The notes under the pieces: generated by a model | The model's input: only the letters and a program-made list of their open reading frames with translations | Database searches by the model: none | What the model was told of the DNA's origin: nothing | In this document: positions 13,301 through 25,222 of the stretch, in pieces | Layout: the number at the start of each line of letters is the position of its first letter | Numbering within the stretch: position 1 is the stretch's first letter | Assembly: GCA_037577475.1 (NCBI GenBank) | Contig: CM075188.1 | Coordinates: 5,987,501 to 6,051,500 of the forward strand | Reading direction: 5' to 3' | DNA from: Chaunax sp. Z400 | Lineage: Eukaryota; Chordata; Actinopteri; Lophiiformes; Chaunacidae | DNA: 64,000 bases | Position numbers and translations under genes: made by a program

Positions 13301-16300
13301 TCCTCAATTCCGTTTATATGTTTATATGTAAAGTAATTAGCAAAAGGAAATATGTTTGTGAATGAGATGTAATTTCCATCTGTTATTATGTTCAGAGAGG
13401 TTTGTTTGTTTGAATGAAACACTACATGCATGTACTAAGATGCAGAGAGGTCGTCGTGGTGGAAAAGTGCAGGACAGTTTGAGTCCTGAGTCCTATATGT
13501 GGTGTTTAGGAAGCTAAAGCACTTTGGTTAAGGTTTGGAAAACAGGGATATTTCTAACATAACTTATCGCCATTATGTTTGCCTTGGAAATATATTTGCT
13601 GTTGCAAATTAATTGTATATAAACAGCATTTGTAGGCTGCTTCACATCAGTCCACTACCTTCATAAGCTGCACCATGTACACCAAATACGAAAGCTGACA
13701 GCTGTTCAGGTTTCACTGCTAGAATTATCTTATTTCTTTTGGTAAATGTGGGGTTCACGGGCCAATAGTGGCCCATCCTAAGGTTTGATTTGACCTGCCA
13801 AATATTTCTAGAAGAATAAATTGTGCAGTCAATGTGGCATCTTAAGGCTGGGTATGACCTAAATATTAATTATTCAATCACACAGTAGTCAGTCAATTAA
13901 GGGAATTTGGGATCTACAACTATTTGACATCTTTACAATACAACACAACACAATACAATAGATGTTTGCTTTCAGCCCATAGTCCACCATTACATTTCAG
14001 TTTGGGCTTCCTGGTTTAAGTAATGAATGAGTAACATATCCACCCAATGCATGTAAGCAGCATTTTGATGATGTAGCTGGTCAAGTTGGAATAGTTATTA
14101 TTATTATTGATCATTTACATGCTGCTCAAAGCATTTTATAGGGTTGTCAGATGTTCTTAATGTATAATCATTATCTACAAAGTCAGACTGATAAATGTAG
14201 TGAAGTCTAAAATACTTCTGAAAAGTATAAAGTAAGATGACATTGAAATTATTGCTCCAAAATCCTTTCTAAATGAGTTTGTTCATAGCTAGAAATAAAA
14301 CATATTTTAACTCTAAATAGGAAAACTTCAGTCATTTATATGAGAGAATAAAAACAAATTGATCATTTCCATCGTGAAAGAAGACGAGACACAGAAAAAA
14401 CTCCTTTTCTTTTTGTTCCAACTCATCTCCTCGCAGCAGCAAACAAGATTACAACGAAGCTAACCATTAAACTGTATGAACCTACAGTAAATGAGACATT
14501 TGCCATGTATGAGATGGTTGATGGTTGTGTTGGTGGCATTTTGTGTGTGAATTGCTGCTAAATTACTTGAAATAGTTTTACAAATCAATCAAATCCATCA
14601 GATTTTTAGTAGACATGAAATGTTAGATGGGTTTTCCTTCCCGGGGTGTAAGCATCAGCAGACTGACAGGGTCTCTGGAAAATTAGCGGCAAACTGTCCA
14701 CATGAGCCATGTGTTTACAGTCTGGACTGTATTACAGTCCCCTGCTCCCTCATGTCTCATCAACTCGTTATATTTCTCTTAGCCTGGATCACCCTGCTTC
14801 AGTTAGTGATCTCCTATGTTTCACAAAATGACCATCACAACTGGAGGAGGTCAAGGCACGTATATGGATGTGGGGATAGGGACATATAAATAGATCAGAA
14901 GTATCACTAGTGACATACATCACACACACAGTGAGTTTCTCCACACCATCCTTAATGTCATTTCACTGCTTTTTAACCGATCAGAGCCTTCAGTCAGTCT
15001 CACCACAGATATGCAAAATGATACGCGCACAAATAAAGAGCAGCTTGAAGAACACGGGACTGAGTCTTGTAATTAAATACAGGAAAAGTCCTCAAACCTG
15101 TATTCAGACACAGATCCATAGACAAGCCTCACTTACAGCTCTGTGATGCTGCACAGGCTAAATGCTAATTGCAGCATGCTAAAATGCTCATAATCCTTGT
15201 GTTTGAAATTGCATAGTGACCTACTGCCTCAGTTTGTTTGTGCTGCATACTGCCTGCTAAACCCTTGATTAAGTAGGCCATTACCAGCACACTGTTTACA
15301 CTGAAGTTAAATCAAGCGATACGGCGTCTCTGCATCACAGGATGGTATCGATCACATTATCGATCTCCTTCATACATCCATATTCCAGCCACCATTCAAT
15401 GAAAGTTGTCTAAATTATTATCAATTCTTCTTCCACTCAGTGTAGTATTTCACAGTATAATTTTAAGGCAAATTAAATTATGGTAAAGGCTATTGTTTGT
15501 GGTTCACACTAGATTTAAAGAATAAAGAATGAAGGTAAGAAAAATAAATCTATAGATTAAAGATGGATGGGGATATGTCGGAGGCTACTGTGCAGAAGCA
15601 ATAGACGAGGCTGCTGAGCTGAGAGGAGGAGAATTTGTCTCTGCCTACGAACATTAGCTTAGCAAATTTACCTGAAGCAGCACTTCAGAGAATAAATACA
15701 GAAATACAGTAGATAGAAATGTGACTGAGGTCATCTGCTGCGATGGCTGCAGTGGTCTGTGTAACAGAGGGATAAAAGGGGTCTGAACGCCGGCCTGCTA
15801 GCCAGTTGGCCGGCTGGTTAGCTACGTGTAGCTACCCCCCCACATGAAGCTGTGGAGATAACTCTGAAAATGTTGGAGCAAATTTTGATCAATTTTTGCA
15901 AAATCTTCACAGTTGATTTCTTGCCTTAAAAATGATTAACATTACATTTTGTGATGAAATAGACAATTATGAAACTATTGTGTCTAAACTATTTTGTCAG
16001 CTTTTAGGTAGCTTTTGTTATTTTAGTCTGAGTCCTGTGTCAAATGTCCCTATTTTTATCATATTTAGTCAACATTATCCTGTTATTTTAGTTATTTTAT
16101 ATGTATTATTTTAAAAGTCTGGGCATTTTTATTTTAATTAAAGAAACCCCAGAGTATGCATACATTTATTTAGTGACAATGAATAGTCTAATATTCAAGT
16201 ATATATCCACAATGTAATATAATAAGAAAAATTATAGAAAATGAACTCAAAATAACAAAAAGCTATGTCTACAGTTTAAATCTGGTGATTTTCTGCAGAG

Positions 16301-17509
16301 AATTTTTCGTGAAACATCCATCTAACTAGCTTGTCTACACTGGGATGTGCTTATTTTCACATGGCCCCTACAAGATAAGTCTGTCTCAACCTTGTATTGT
16401 GGTCTATTGAAGGCACAGCCGGTGCAGGAGTTGGTGTGTGTCCATCAGATTTCCACCCTGAGTGTGTAAACATGTCCTTGTTCTTTGACTCTGGGGGGCT
16501 GACACTAAAACATGACATCTAACACTGATGTCCCCCTGCTTTCATATGACCTGTAATGAAAGATTAAAAACCTGACAGGGTCAGACCAGTCATTCACAAC
16601 CAGGCTGTTTTAAAGAGTAGTAGCAGTAAAGTTAACAAGTAACACACAGCCCACAGTCTCCGGCAGGAGCATTTGAAGTATACAGTTAAATGAAGGAGGC
16701 ACAGGGGGAGGGCAAACATAATGCTGCTAAGAAAGGCCCACAGCCTGAGTTTTACATCTGTTGCTGCTTTCATTTCTTCCATTCTGTTCTGACCAACAGT
16801 CTGAGGTCAGCTAATGTCACAACACAGGCCCAGTGCCAGAACACCACCAGAGGATACACACTCCACCCCTGTGACACACCTCAATCTGCAACATGCCTCA
16901 GGAGAGCTACATCATATCTCTGGTTTGTTTTAAATAGGCAATGTTCATTATTGTCATTGTGACTCCTTAGAATGAAGCAAATGTCAACTTTGTTTCATTA
17001 TCGTGTCTGTTTCATTTGAAGAACTGTAGATGGACGTGAGGTAAACTTCCATCCCTGTCAGTCTCATCTTCACAAGACACATTTGAAAAAAAGCAAAACT
17101 GTGAAACAGATTATTTATTTTTTTATCCCTTTCAGAGCCACTGATATACAGCATAAACTGTTTCTGTGTAAAGAAAACACACAAAAAAACCCAGCACCAT
17201 GGGAAGGCAAAGCTGAGGTTAATTTAAAGTTGACCAATGTTCTTTCCCTTTCACAGTGTGGTTAGTAGTAAATTAGTTAATGACTAATTATGATTTATTA
17301 TTTGCAAGTAAAGGGATTGTTCTAGATTAAGAAGTTTAAATCGTTTTGTCTCTTTCATCATTTCATTTGTTTAAAAAGATTTAAATGCACACTATTATAC
17401 AACCACAGTCATGACATAGCTGACAAGGCACTGCATGAGGAAATGATGTGTCTACTGTTTGTTTGTTTTTTATAGCAGGGTAATAAATGAATACCATCAT
17501 ACTACAGAT
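10326..17509. other. Gene-free interval
   Basis: I see no gene, RNA gene or clear mobile element here. Open frames are under 100 codons and have no recognisable domain. Small features only: a short CAATA-type run near 13937-13960, and a short GCTAAATGCTAAT/GCATGCTAA-type run near 15150-15190 of the kind scattered through fish genomes. Confidence 0.4.
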
Positions 17510-17542
17510 GTATGTGTGTTTGTGTTTGTGTGTGTGTGTATG
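17510..17542. repeat. Interrupted TG microsatellite
   Basis: About 33 bp of TG dinucleotides interrupted by TTTG words. Confidence 0.85.
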
Positions 17543-19218
17543 ATTGTTTGTCCGTGTGCTCGAGTTTTTTCTGAAGAAAGCCGGCCATGCAGCAGTGACC
17601 TCGTGATTTTATTTGTCAGTCAAATTTGATTCTGATAAGAATGAATTGAGCTCAAATGATATTTCTCATCTCATGTTAACGGTTATCATGACTGTACACA
17701 TGATACACAATATTGTAGTTTGCACCTATCTACACAATAATGTGTATTCACATATAATTATTATAATATAAAATATAATCCCTTAAAAAGAAAAAAAAAC
17801 CATTTACAGTAGCCGATATTTTAATGCTATTTAAGCCGCTGTGGTGTGACAGAGGAGCAGGTAGTTCATCAATGTCAAGTGTTGCCAAATTACCATACAA
17901 ACCACATAGTGGTAGCTAACTGTTGGCATGTATATAATAGTGCAGATACTGCAGTGACCTGACATGTGAAGACACGCTCATAGTTTTGTACTTGCTAAAA
18001 AAAATAGCCCAGAGGTATAACATATGGAAAATGTCTAGAAAATATTGTCCTGTTTACTAAAAGAAAATGATTAAAAGACAAAAGTCATTACTGTAATATA
18101 TACTTAGAGGCTACATTATACACACATGTAAAGTCTAATGCAATACAACAACTCAGCCATAAACATAGACAATAATAGTCAGTTCTGACTGTCAGAGACA
18201 TTCAACTGTTTAGGTGATGCTGCTGCACTGTGCTGCATTATGTTAAAATGTGTTTCTAATATTCTGACCCCTCACCTTTGCAATTAGTTTTATGATTATT
18301 AATTCATAAAACAGTGGTGCAGCCTAAAAAAATTAACATCTATTCAAATCAGTTGAATAAGTATTTGTTTTCCAAAAAACAAAAACATTTAACAAACATC
18401 AACTGTTCAAATATGTGCAACATGCAATACATTTGACCTCTCAAAGCCATCTCATCAGGAGAGCCAAAACTGTTTCTCCACATCACAAATCCTTCTTGAG
18501 CAGCCCTTCAGTCCAACCCTCTTTTGTGTTATAAACAGTACGTTTAAAGTTTTTGTGCCCACAACATGCAACCCTCACAGGTCTCGCTAATTGCAGTTCT
18601 TGTTTTGTTGTTCCCAGTGTAATCCTTGAAAGTAAAGTAAAATTATCTGCTGAAGCATGTCTTCCAAATACCAATTTGTAACTGTCTCTGTGGCTGGGTG
18701 GTGTCTGAATGGGATACATGATATTTCAGGAGGACTCTGCTCTCAGTGTCTGCTGGTAGCTGTGGACCAGAGTGGATGTGAAACTCATGAAACCAGTGTT
18801 TTATTTCCTCCCTGCATGGCAAAGAGAGAATGTCAGAGCAGGTGTTAAGGTTTGACTGCTGCTGTCCAGCCAAAAATGAGCGGTGTTCAAAAAGTCAACA
18901 CCAAAGTCAAGTCAAACGTCTGTTTTACAATACATCAAGTACTGTATGGTGTCCTCTGATGCTACATGTAGCATTCAAACGCCAATAAATCCTAGTATAA
19001 CCATAGTATCACTGAAAGCCATAAGAAGCATCTGTATCAGAGCTGCCCAAAGTTGGCCTGTCATAAGGTTCAGTTTGGTCCACCAGAGAGAAAGCACTCA
19101 GAGAACACCTCCATCAACGCCGCTGTCACTAAAACCTGAACAATCGGAAAATAGTTTCCAGTGTCAGAACATAATCCTGTTACAATTCAGCATGCCATAA
19201 ATGATAATGCATAAATTG
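17543..19218. other. Gene-free interval
   Basis: AT-rich sequence with no recognisable gene. Overlapping short open frames at 18480-18875 on both strands have no identifiable domain and no supporting splice structure, so I do not call them. Confidence 0.4.
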
Positions 19219-19317
19219 TGAGAATAAAGTCAGAATTATGAGAATAAAGTCAGAATTATGAGATTAAAGTCCGAATTAAGAGAATAATGTCAGAATTATG
19301 ATAATAAAGTAAGAATT
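19219..19317 (+). repeat. Minisatellite of five 20-bp units
   Basis: Five consecutive 20-bp units of the form GAGAATAAAGTCAGAATTAT. The first two are identical and the last three carry one to three substitutions each. There are no spacers between units. Confidence 0.85.
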
Positions 19318-19805
19318 TTTTTTCTGACTTTAAAAACAAAAAAACATATTTTTAGACTTCTGCTTTGAGTCTAGATGGTAAAAGACATTGGGTATGAATG
19401 AATTTGTGAGGCATTTCCGTTTCAGTCATAAAGAACCGCACACTTATTCTAGTTTGAGAGGAACACAATGTACATTGTGTCTGGATTTTGCTTAAAGTCA
19501 TAAATTGGATTTGTCCTTGTTTGTAAACATTTAGAGATGCCCTCACTTCAGTTGATAAGCTAACTGTCAGTTTCTCTATTCTAAACTGTTCTACATGCTG
19601 TAATAATATACATTACCTTTTTTAAGTTCATGTGTTACATACCGTATTTGGAAGAAAAAAAAGTGTCTTATGTATTATGTTTTCTGCACCCCAGTTTAAA
19701 ATTCAATAAATATGAAAATGAAGAACTATTATTTCCTAAGCTTTTTTAACTTGTACATGTGTGTACATGTGGCAGTTTAATCATATAATAATAATAAAAT
19801 AAATA

Positions 19806-20137
19806 GAAAATTCCTGGATCCAGACGGTGATCCAGATCACCACCAAAATCTAATCGAATCTTCCTTGGGCCACTTCCTACATCTCCTGAAAATTTCATCA
19901 AAATCCGTCTATTACTTGGTAATTAAATCAGATAGTAATAAAAAATAAGTAAAAAATTCCCGAATCCAGACGGTGATCCGGATCACCACCAAAATATAAT
20001 CAATTCTTCCTCGGGCCACTTCTGACATCTCCTGAAAATTTCATCAAAATCCATTGGTTAGTTTTTCCTTCATCCTATTCACAAACAAACCAACAAACCA
20101 ATCAACCAACAAACCAACAAACTAACAAACCAACAAA
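19806..20137 (+). repeat. Two tandem copies of the interspersed repeat at the left edge of the kinase array
   Basis: Two related segments follow each other, about 19808-19925 and 19950-20060. Each begins AATTCC-(T/C)GGATCCAGACGGTGATCC, continues with GATCACCACCAAAAT and ATCTCCTGAAAATTTCATCA, and the second ends in a long run of AACAAACCAAC words up to 20137. A third copy of the same family lies inside every array unit (20717-20948 in unit 1). The tail directly abuts the first base of unit 1. Confidence 0.75.
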
Positions 20138-20716
20138 CCCATGTTGGCATTTCACTCCAAAGCAAAAGTCCCATGATGTAACCCTCTGAATTAAGTCATT
20201 AGAAAGTTTAACAGGAAAAATTAAAACAAAATCTTTGCAATTTACTAAAATCTTTATTTATTGTGGCTTTTAGTTGTTCTTATTTTCATCTTACATAAAT
20301 AAACTGCAATGCCACAACAGGTAATTGACACTTGTAACACTTTAAGAGTTGTTAGGAAGCCACACACACAGGCAGGAGAAAAGGAAGTATATTCAAACGG
20401 GGTAATGTTACCTCTGATCAAGAAAGATGCGGCTTTGACCAAAACACACATGCACGCACCTACCTGATCACGCTGCACTCGTCCCCACACATAAAACTCC
20501 AAACCACACACATGCACGCACCTTCATGATCGCGCTGCAGTCATCCACACACATAAAACTCCAAACCACACACACAGACAGTAGAAAAGGAAGTATATTA
20601 AAACAGGATAATGTTTTGTTGAAATTCTTATGCTGTTATATGAACATGAATCAATTAGATACATTTGTCAGGACGGAGACACTTTACATTACAAGTGTAC
20701 ATGTAAAAAATAAATT

Positions 20717-20948
20717 AAAAATTCCTGGATCCAGACAGTGATCCAGATCACCACCAAAATCTAATCATTTCTTCCTTGGGCCACTTCCGACATCTCCTGA
20801 AAATTTCATCAAAATCCGTTGGTTAGTTTTTCTTTTATCCAATTCACAACAAACCAACAAAACAACAAACCAACAAACTACCAAACCAACAAACTAACAA
20901 ACCAACCAATGCCGGCAAAAACATAACCTCCTCCTTTGGCGGAGGTCA
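20717..20948 (+). repeat. Interspersed repeat inside unit 1, with complete GGCGGAGGT terminus
   Basis: This is the same family as at 19806-20137 and here it retains the terminus CATAACCTCCTCCTTTGGCG followed by GAGGTCAT. Between body and terminus lies a CCAACAAA tract whose length varies between units: units 2 and 5 have one extra 8-bp CCAACAAA. Equivalent copies lie near 27180-27419, 33650-33881, 40111-40342 and 46573-46812. Confidence 0.75.
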
Positions 20949-20989
20949 TAAAAAAGTTGAATATTTAAATCTTGTCTGGTGGTTAAACT

Positions 20990-21225
20990 TCAGAATTCAG
21001 ATGTTCTGTATATTCGGTTGCCATGGCGAAGTCACTGTGATGTCACAGACACCAAGACTACACACATATCAGAGTGGATAAATATGTGCCATGGCGAAGT
21101 CACTGTGATGTCACAGACACCAAGACTACACTTCAGAATTCAGATGTCCTGTATATTCGGTTGCCATGGCGAAGTCCCTGTGATGTCACAGACACCAAGA
21201 TTACACACATATCAGAGTGGATAAA
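20990..21225 (+). promoter_or_regulatory. Candidate promoter block of unit 1: three X-box-like/CRE-like modules
   Basis: Three imperfect direct repeats lie 92-330 bp upstream of the kinase start codon. Each contains GCCATGGCGAAG, preceded in the first and third by GGTT so that GTTGCCATGGCGA differs little from the palindromic RFX X-box. About 10 bp further is CTGTGATGTCACAG, a near-palindrome holding TGATGTCA, one base away from the CRE consensus TGACGTCA. The CRE-like words are at 21038-21045, 21106-21113 and 21181-21188. Position, repetition and preservation in all five units suggest regulatory function; that is an inference. No TATA box or transcription start could be fixed. Confidence 0.45.
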
Positions 21226-21288
21226 CACACTGCAGCTTTTCTTTGCATAACAGTTAAAGTTTGACTAAACTGTGTCATCAAAGTTTGG

Positions 21289-21369
21289 ATGAAATTTGCT
21301 GACTCTAAACGCCATAATGATCAGAATAAACCAGACTCAGGTTGGAAGCGACAACAACAACACTGCTAG
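21289..21369 (+). other. Short upstream ORF overlapping the kinase start codon
   Basis: An ATG at 21289, 28 bp before the proposed kinase start, opens a 26-codon frame that ends at TAG 21367-21369, in a different frame from the kinase. Its start context is weak (T at -3), whereas the kinase ATG has A at -3. If the transcript begins upstream of 21289 this would reduce translation or require leaky scanning. The same arrangement is present in all five units. Confidence 0.35.
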
Positions 21370-23565
21370 CATAAATGATACTAGCAATGCTGAGCCCAGT
21401 GCAAAGCCAGTGGTGGTTCCCTCCATGGGCAAAAAGAGGAGGAGAACATCTAATGATGATGACAAGGGTCCTACAAAGAGGATGAGGTGTAGCGATGCGA
21501 GCTTAGATGAGCCCGTCACCCCTTCACCCACCAACACTCAGACAATTAGCAACGTCTCAATTGAAGAGAGAATCTTTGAGATGTCCTCCTCAGCAAATAC
21601 TAGCAGAGGTGAGCTGATAGTTGGAAACAAAATGACTCTTAGAACATTTTACATGTTAATACCAGGAATAAAATCAAGATGAGTTCAAACCTAAATAATG
21701 ATAGATTTCAAGGTACAAATGTGATTAAATGTTTTTGTGTTTTCAGCTGATTTCAAGAAGAAGTACCGTCAGCTCTCTATGATTGGTCAGGGATGCTTTG
21801 GCTGGGTATATCGTGGCCTGCGAAGACTTGACTGTTTTCCTGTAAGTATTCCAAACACATGTTCTCATGCATTATTTCATTCACTGAACCTAAGGAAGTA
21901 CAAACCATAGACAGTATTAATACTCCTCTGATTGGAAAAAAAAATTACCATTATACGAAAGCTTTTGAGAAAATGACCCTTAGTCATAATTAGTCCTTGA
22001 TTTCATTGTCTTGTTATTCATTTCTAGTGTATAGAAGTTGTTTGATTGTAATGTTTACTTATTGTGACTAAATTATTTGTATTTCTCTTGCAGGTGGCCA
22101 TCAAGCACATCCCCATCGAGTCTGTGGAATGGGAAAAAGTGGTGAGTAATTTGATCCAATTATGAACATCACCTGTATGAATTATTTCACTACTATACTG
22201 TGGATGAGTAAACACATGTTGCTCATATGTTAACTCTGTCTCCTAAAAAAGTCATTCAGTATTGGAATCAGCATGTAATTGACCACTTGGCATGTATTTG
22301 TTTTTCTTTAGACTTACAATGGCAAGGAGTTTTATATCATTCTGGAGGTTGCTCTCATGCTGAAAGCCGGAGGTCTTCCAGAATCAGTTGGAAAATTCCC
22401 TGCTGTGACCCTCATGGAGTGGTTCATACTGGACCAGGAGCTGATACTGGTCATTGAGAGACCACTGCGCGGCAGGGACCTCAGCACTTACCTTGATTTG
22501 CGCAGAGGATCCCTGACTGACCATGAGGCAAAGGTACAGACCCTGAAATGTGAAATGTGTCTCTGTGTGTTCCCCAGAAAAACAAATACTACTAGCCAGC
22601 TTACAATGATTGTTGCCTAGATCAGTTGTTAAAAGGACAAGTTCACACAGAACAGGTTACTGGTCTGAAAACCATGCCTATTTTGTGGAGAAGTGCTCAT
22701 GAGCTTTTAGGGTGTAATGTGGGAACAAGATGGACACCACAAAGAAGATGTGTTGTATTTTATTGCTCAAAGTGTTTTAACAAATGTTGATAGCTGTTTG
22801 AAAAATTCGTACTCACAATCTCTTCGTACTCTGTCTCTCTCAGCTGATCCTGAAACAGCTGGTGGACGCTGCAATCAGCATGCACTCTAAGGGTGTCTTC
22901 CACAAGGACCTGAAGCCAGACAACATCCTGGTTCAAATTGTCAGAGGTCAACCAAGAGTGCGTGTGATCGACTTTGGTATTGGCACTCTCTCAAGGGAAA
23001 GTCCTTTCCAGCGCTTCTCTGGTATGATATCTGGCTTCTGCTCCTCACTCATTTGTCAATCTTTGAAATAACAACTTTCATGTTTAAACAAATCTTCCCT
23101 CTTCCTTCTAACCTCCATCTCTCTGTTGATGTGTGAACTAGGTTCCCGTAAATTCTTCCCTCCAAAGTGGAAAAGTATGAAGACCTACCGGGACTGTCCC
23201 ACCACTGTTTGGCAGCTGGGAGGAATCTTCTACTCACTGCTGAGAGGACATGGGCGTTTTAAAGACTACCTCCCCAACAAAAGAATTAAAATCACAATGC
23301 CCAAGATCAACAGTGCCCTGCCCACAGGTAAAGACATTATTGAAAGCATATATATTCATCAGATGTCTTGTTTTCAGTGGATCTCTGTAACTGCCCACTT
23401 CAACCACGGATCTCCTGATTTTTTCTCTCTTACTTTTCAGAAATTAAGTCTTTGCTGGATATGTGTCTGGACTTTTCACCATTGAAGCGAGCCACTCTGG
23501 GGGAGCTACAGCAACATCCTCTGCTCAGACATCTGAGGACTCCCCCAAAAGCCTCCTTCAACTAA
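21317..23565 (+). CDS. PIM-like serine/threonine protein kinase, copy 1 (7 exons, 381 aa)
   Basis: The predicted exons are 21317-21608, 21747-21841, 22094-22141, 22312-22533, 22844-23021, 23142-23327 and 23441-23565. All introns are GT-AG with consistent phases, and the coding sum of 1146 nt is open to TAA. Residues 1-97 are low-complexity and hydrophilic, with basic clusters KKRRR (39-43) and KRMR (54-57) that could act in nuclear localisation. The kinase domain follows: glycine loop GQGCFG (111-116), VAIK Lys133, helix-C Glu157, hinge ERP (194-196), HKDLKPDN (239-246), DFG (262-264), FPPKW (284-288), VWQLG (301-305) and Arg357 in helix I. The ERP hinge and the missing helix-F Asp are typical of PIM kinases, which phosphorylate basic-residue substrates in survival and cytokine signalling. 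Two oddities: HRD is HKD, and the APE glutamate is Lys287. The start is the first in-frame ATG. An AATAAA lies at 23580, just after the stop. Activity and substrates are not known. Confidence 0.85.
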
Positions 23566-24003
23566 ACCTTATATAAAAAAATAAAAGTAAAATAAAAAAT
23601 CCAACATATTTCATCAACCAACATTTATGAATATGTGAGCTTTAGTGTGGACCTGGACTATTGTCTAAATCCAGGATACCACTTTTGTATGTATGCTTGT
23701 TTTCTACGTAAATATTTGTATTTTATGAGAATAAATATTTTCCAGTGCTATAATTGCTTTTTTGTGAACTATTTCCGGATTGCTGGAGTTTTAATGACAA
23801 TGAGTGCTCTGAGTGCTTTCTAGTTTGTCTGTTAGCAGGATTACAGAAAATCTACTTGACAAAGTTTTATGAAACTTGGTGGAAGGGTTGGACATGTAAC
23901 ATCGCCTAGAAATTGTACAACAAATACATCTGTATACAAAATATCCTCCAATCCTTTAATGAGCTTAGAGTAGTGTATTGTTTTGGATATATGCTATGGA
24001 GAA
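23566..24003 (+). other. 3' flank of kinase copy 1 with polyadenylation signals and repeat fragment
   Basis: AATAAA hexamers occur at 23580, 23591 and 23730, so the transcript probably ends in one of these places. From about 23822 to 23900 the sequence matches the interspersed repeat family in reverse orientation (TTTGTCTGTTAGCAGGATTA, then GAAACTTGGTGGAAGG). The same arrangement follows copies 2-5. Confidence 0.5.
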
Positions 24004-24345
24004 GATGACCAACCAACCTTCTTAGTCACCTCATAATCAGCTTTGCATGGAAAAGTCAAAAAAATAAAATTTGTATAAAACTCTCACTTTTAAAAGGCAC
24101 AACTATTTATAATGGTTCATTTATGTGTAAACTTAAGTGAAGCTAGAATGTATAGTTTGTGAAATATGGTCCAGACAAGATGACCAACCATAGAACTACC
24201 TTAAAAACTACATTTCCATTGAAATCACAAAAACATAAAATTTGTACAAAATTAAAAATGTCGAAAGGTAGAACTACTTATCATGGTTAATATACAGTAT
24301 GTCTAAAGTTTGGTAAAGCTAGCATGTATGGTGTATGTACTCAGG
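24004..24345 (+). repeat. Imperfect 175-bp tandem duplication downstream of kinase copy 1
   Basis: GATGACCAACCA begins both halves (24004 and 24179). They share, in order, an ATAAAATTTGTA word, AGGCACAACTA/AGGTAGAACTA, a TTTAT/TTATCATGGTT word, and GCTAG-ATGTAT. Divergence between halves is substantial, so the duplication is much older than the array. Equivalents lie about 6470, 12931, 19393 and 25863 bp further on; in the last unit the second half is the diverged one. Confidence 0.6.
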
Positions 24346-25222
24346 AAAAAAAAAAGATTACGGACACACTGATCACTATATCCCTGTCATTTTTATGTTA
24401 TGGGGATAATTAGAGAATCTTAAATACATTCTTACAATGTTGATTAAACCACTCAGTGAATCTTGGGGAAAGAAACGTATTAGAACTTGATAGCAATGCT
24501 TGGTCGGATTATTTATTTTTCATTCATTTATTTATTTGAAAAATGGACACAAGGAACAGAGAAGACTGTAAAAGGTTCCAAATGTGATTTCCAGTAACAA
24601 GTCTGTGATAATCAAGGCTGATCGTGTGATGATCTGAGAGCAGTAGTAAAGGCAATAGATTACAGATCTGTACTCCATCTTTGGTTTTATGAATCCAGGT
24701 ACAACTACATTCCTGAAGCATACATCTGGGAATGTAATTATACTCTATTACACATATTTCTTCTCAGTATGAGACAAGTGTTTCATACAAAGTTGAGTAC
24801 AGAATGTAATGCTAACCGCAAACATGATCATCTCAGAGGATGACGGATTTGTTCCTCTCACCATCACAAGTCTACGTTCCTTTATGAAACCTATGGGGAG
24901 ATGTTGTTGATGGTCCGTCATGCATCTTCTACTTGTTGAGTCTGGTTCCTGACTGAGATGTGGCGTCTGGCTGATGCAGCCTGGCCGTGCCTCCCCTCGG
25001 CCTCTGGTTCTGAATCACTCAGCTCCAGGTCAGGACAGTATCCGTCACTGTCCTGGTACGATCTTGCACTTTTTACTTTGTGTTCAGACACGGGTTAAGC
25101 CCACAGTCTCTCCTTGGCTGAGCCCTCTCGGGACAGTTTGTCAGAGGCCCGCAGGTCCGCTGTGGTCCGTACCAGGTTAATATTTGCCTCTTTGAAGGAC
25201 CTGCCGAAGTGTTCCATGGCAG

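Noticed and set aside
19219..19317. Regular 20-bp direct repeats that could suggest a CRISPR array
   Set aside because: The units are contiguous with no unique spacers, and the sequence is animal nuclear DNA; it is a minisatellite.
20254..20517. Minus-strand 87-codon frame repeated in every unit
   Set aside because: It comes from a CACA-rich duplicated segment and has no domain. Its repetition simply follows the array.
20990..21225. A true MHC class II type S-X-X2-Y promoter module
   Set aside because: The X-like and CRE-like words are about 10 bp apart rather than adjacent, and no CCAAT-type Y box follows at the expected distance. Only the looser X-box/CRE resemblance is kept.
21296..21682. 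A 128-codon continuous frame starting at TTG 21296 and running into intron 1
   Set aside because: TTG is not a usual animal start, and the GTGAGC donor at 21609 with a phase-matched acceptor at 21746 gives a proper kinase. The frame beyond 21608 is intron.
23126..23485. A 119-codon frame covering exon 6 plus following sequence
   Set aside because: Only 23142-23327 is exon. The remainder crosses the GTAAAG donor and reads intron 6 and exon 7 in the wrong frame.
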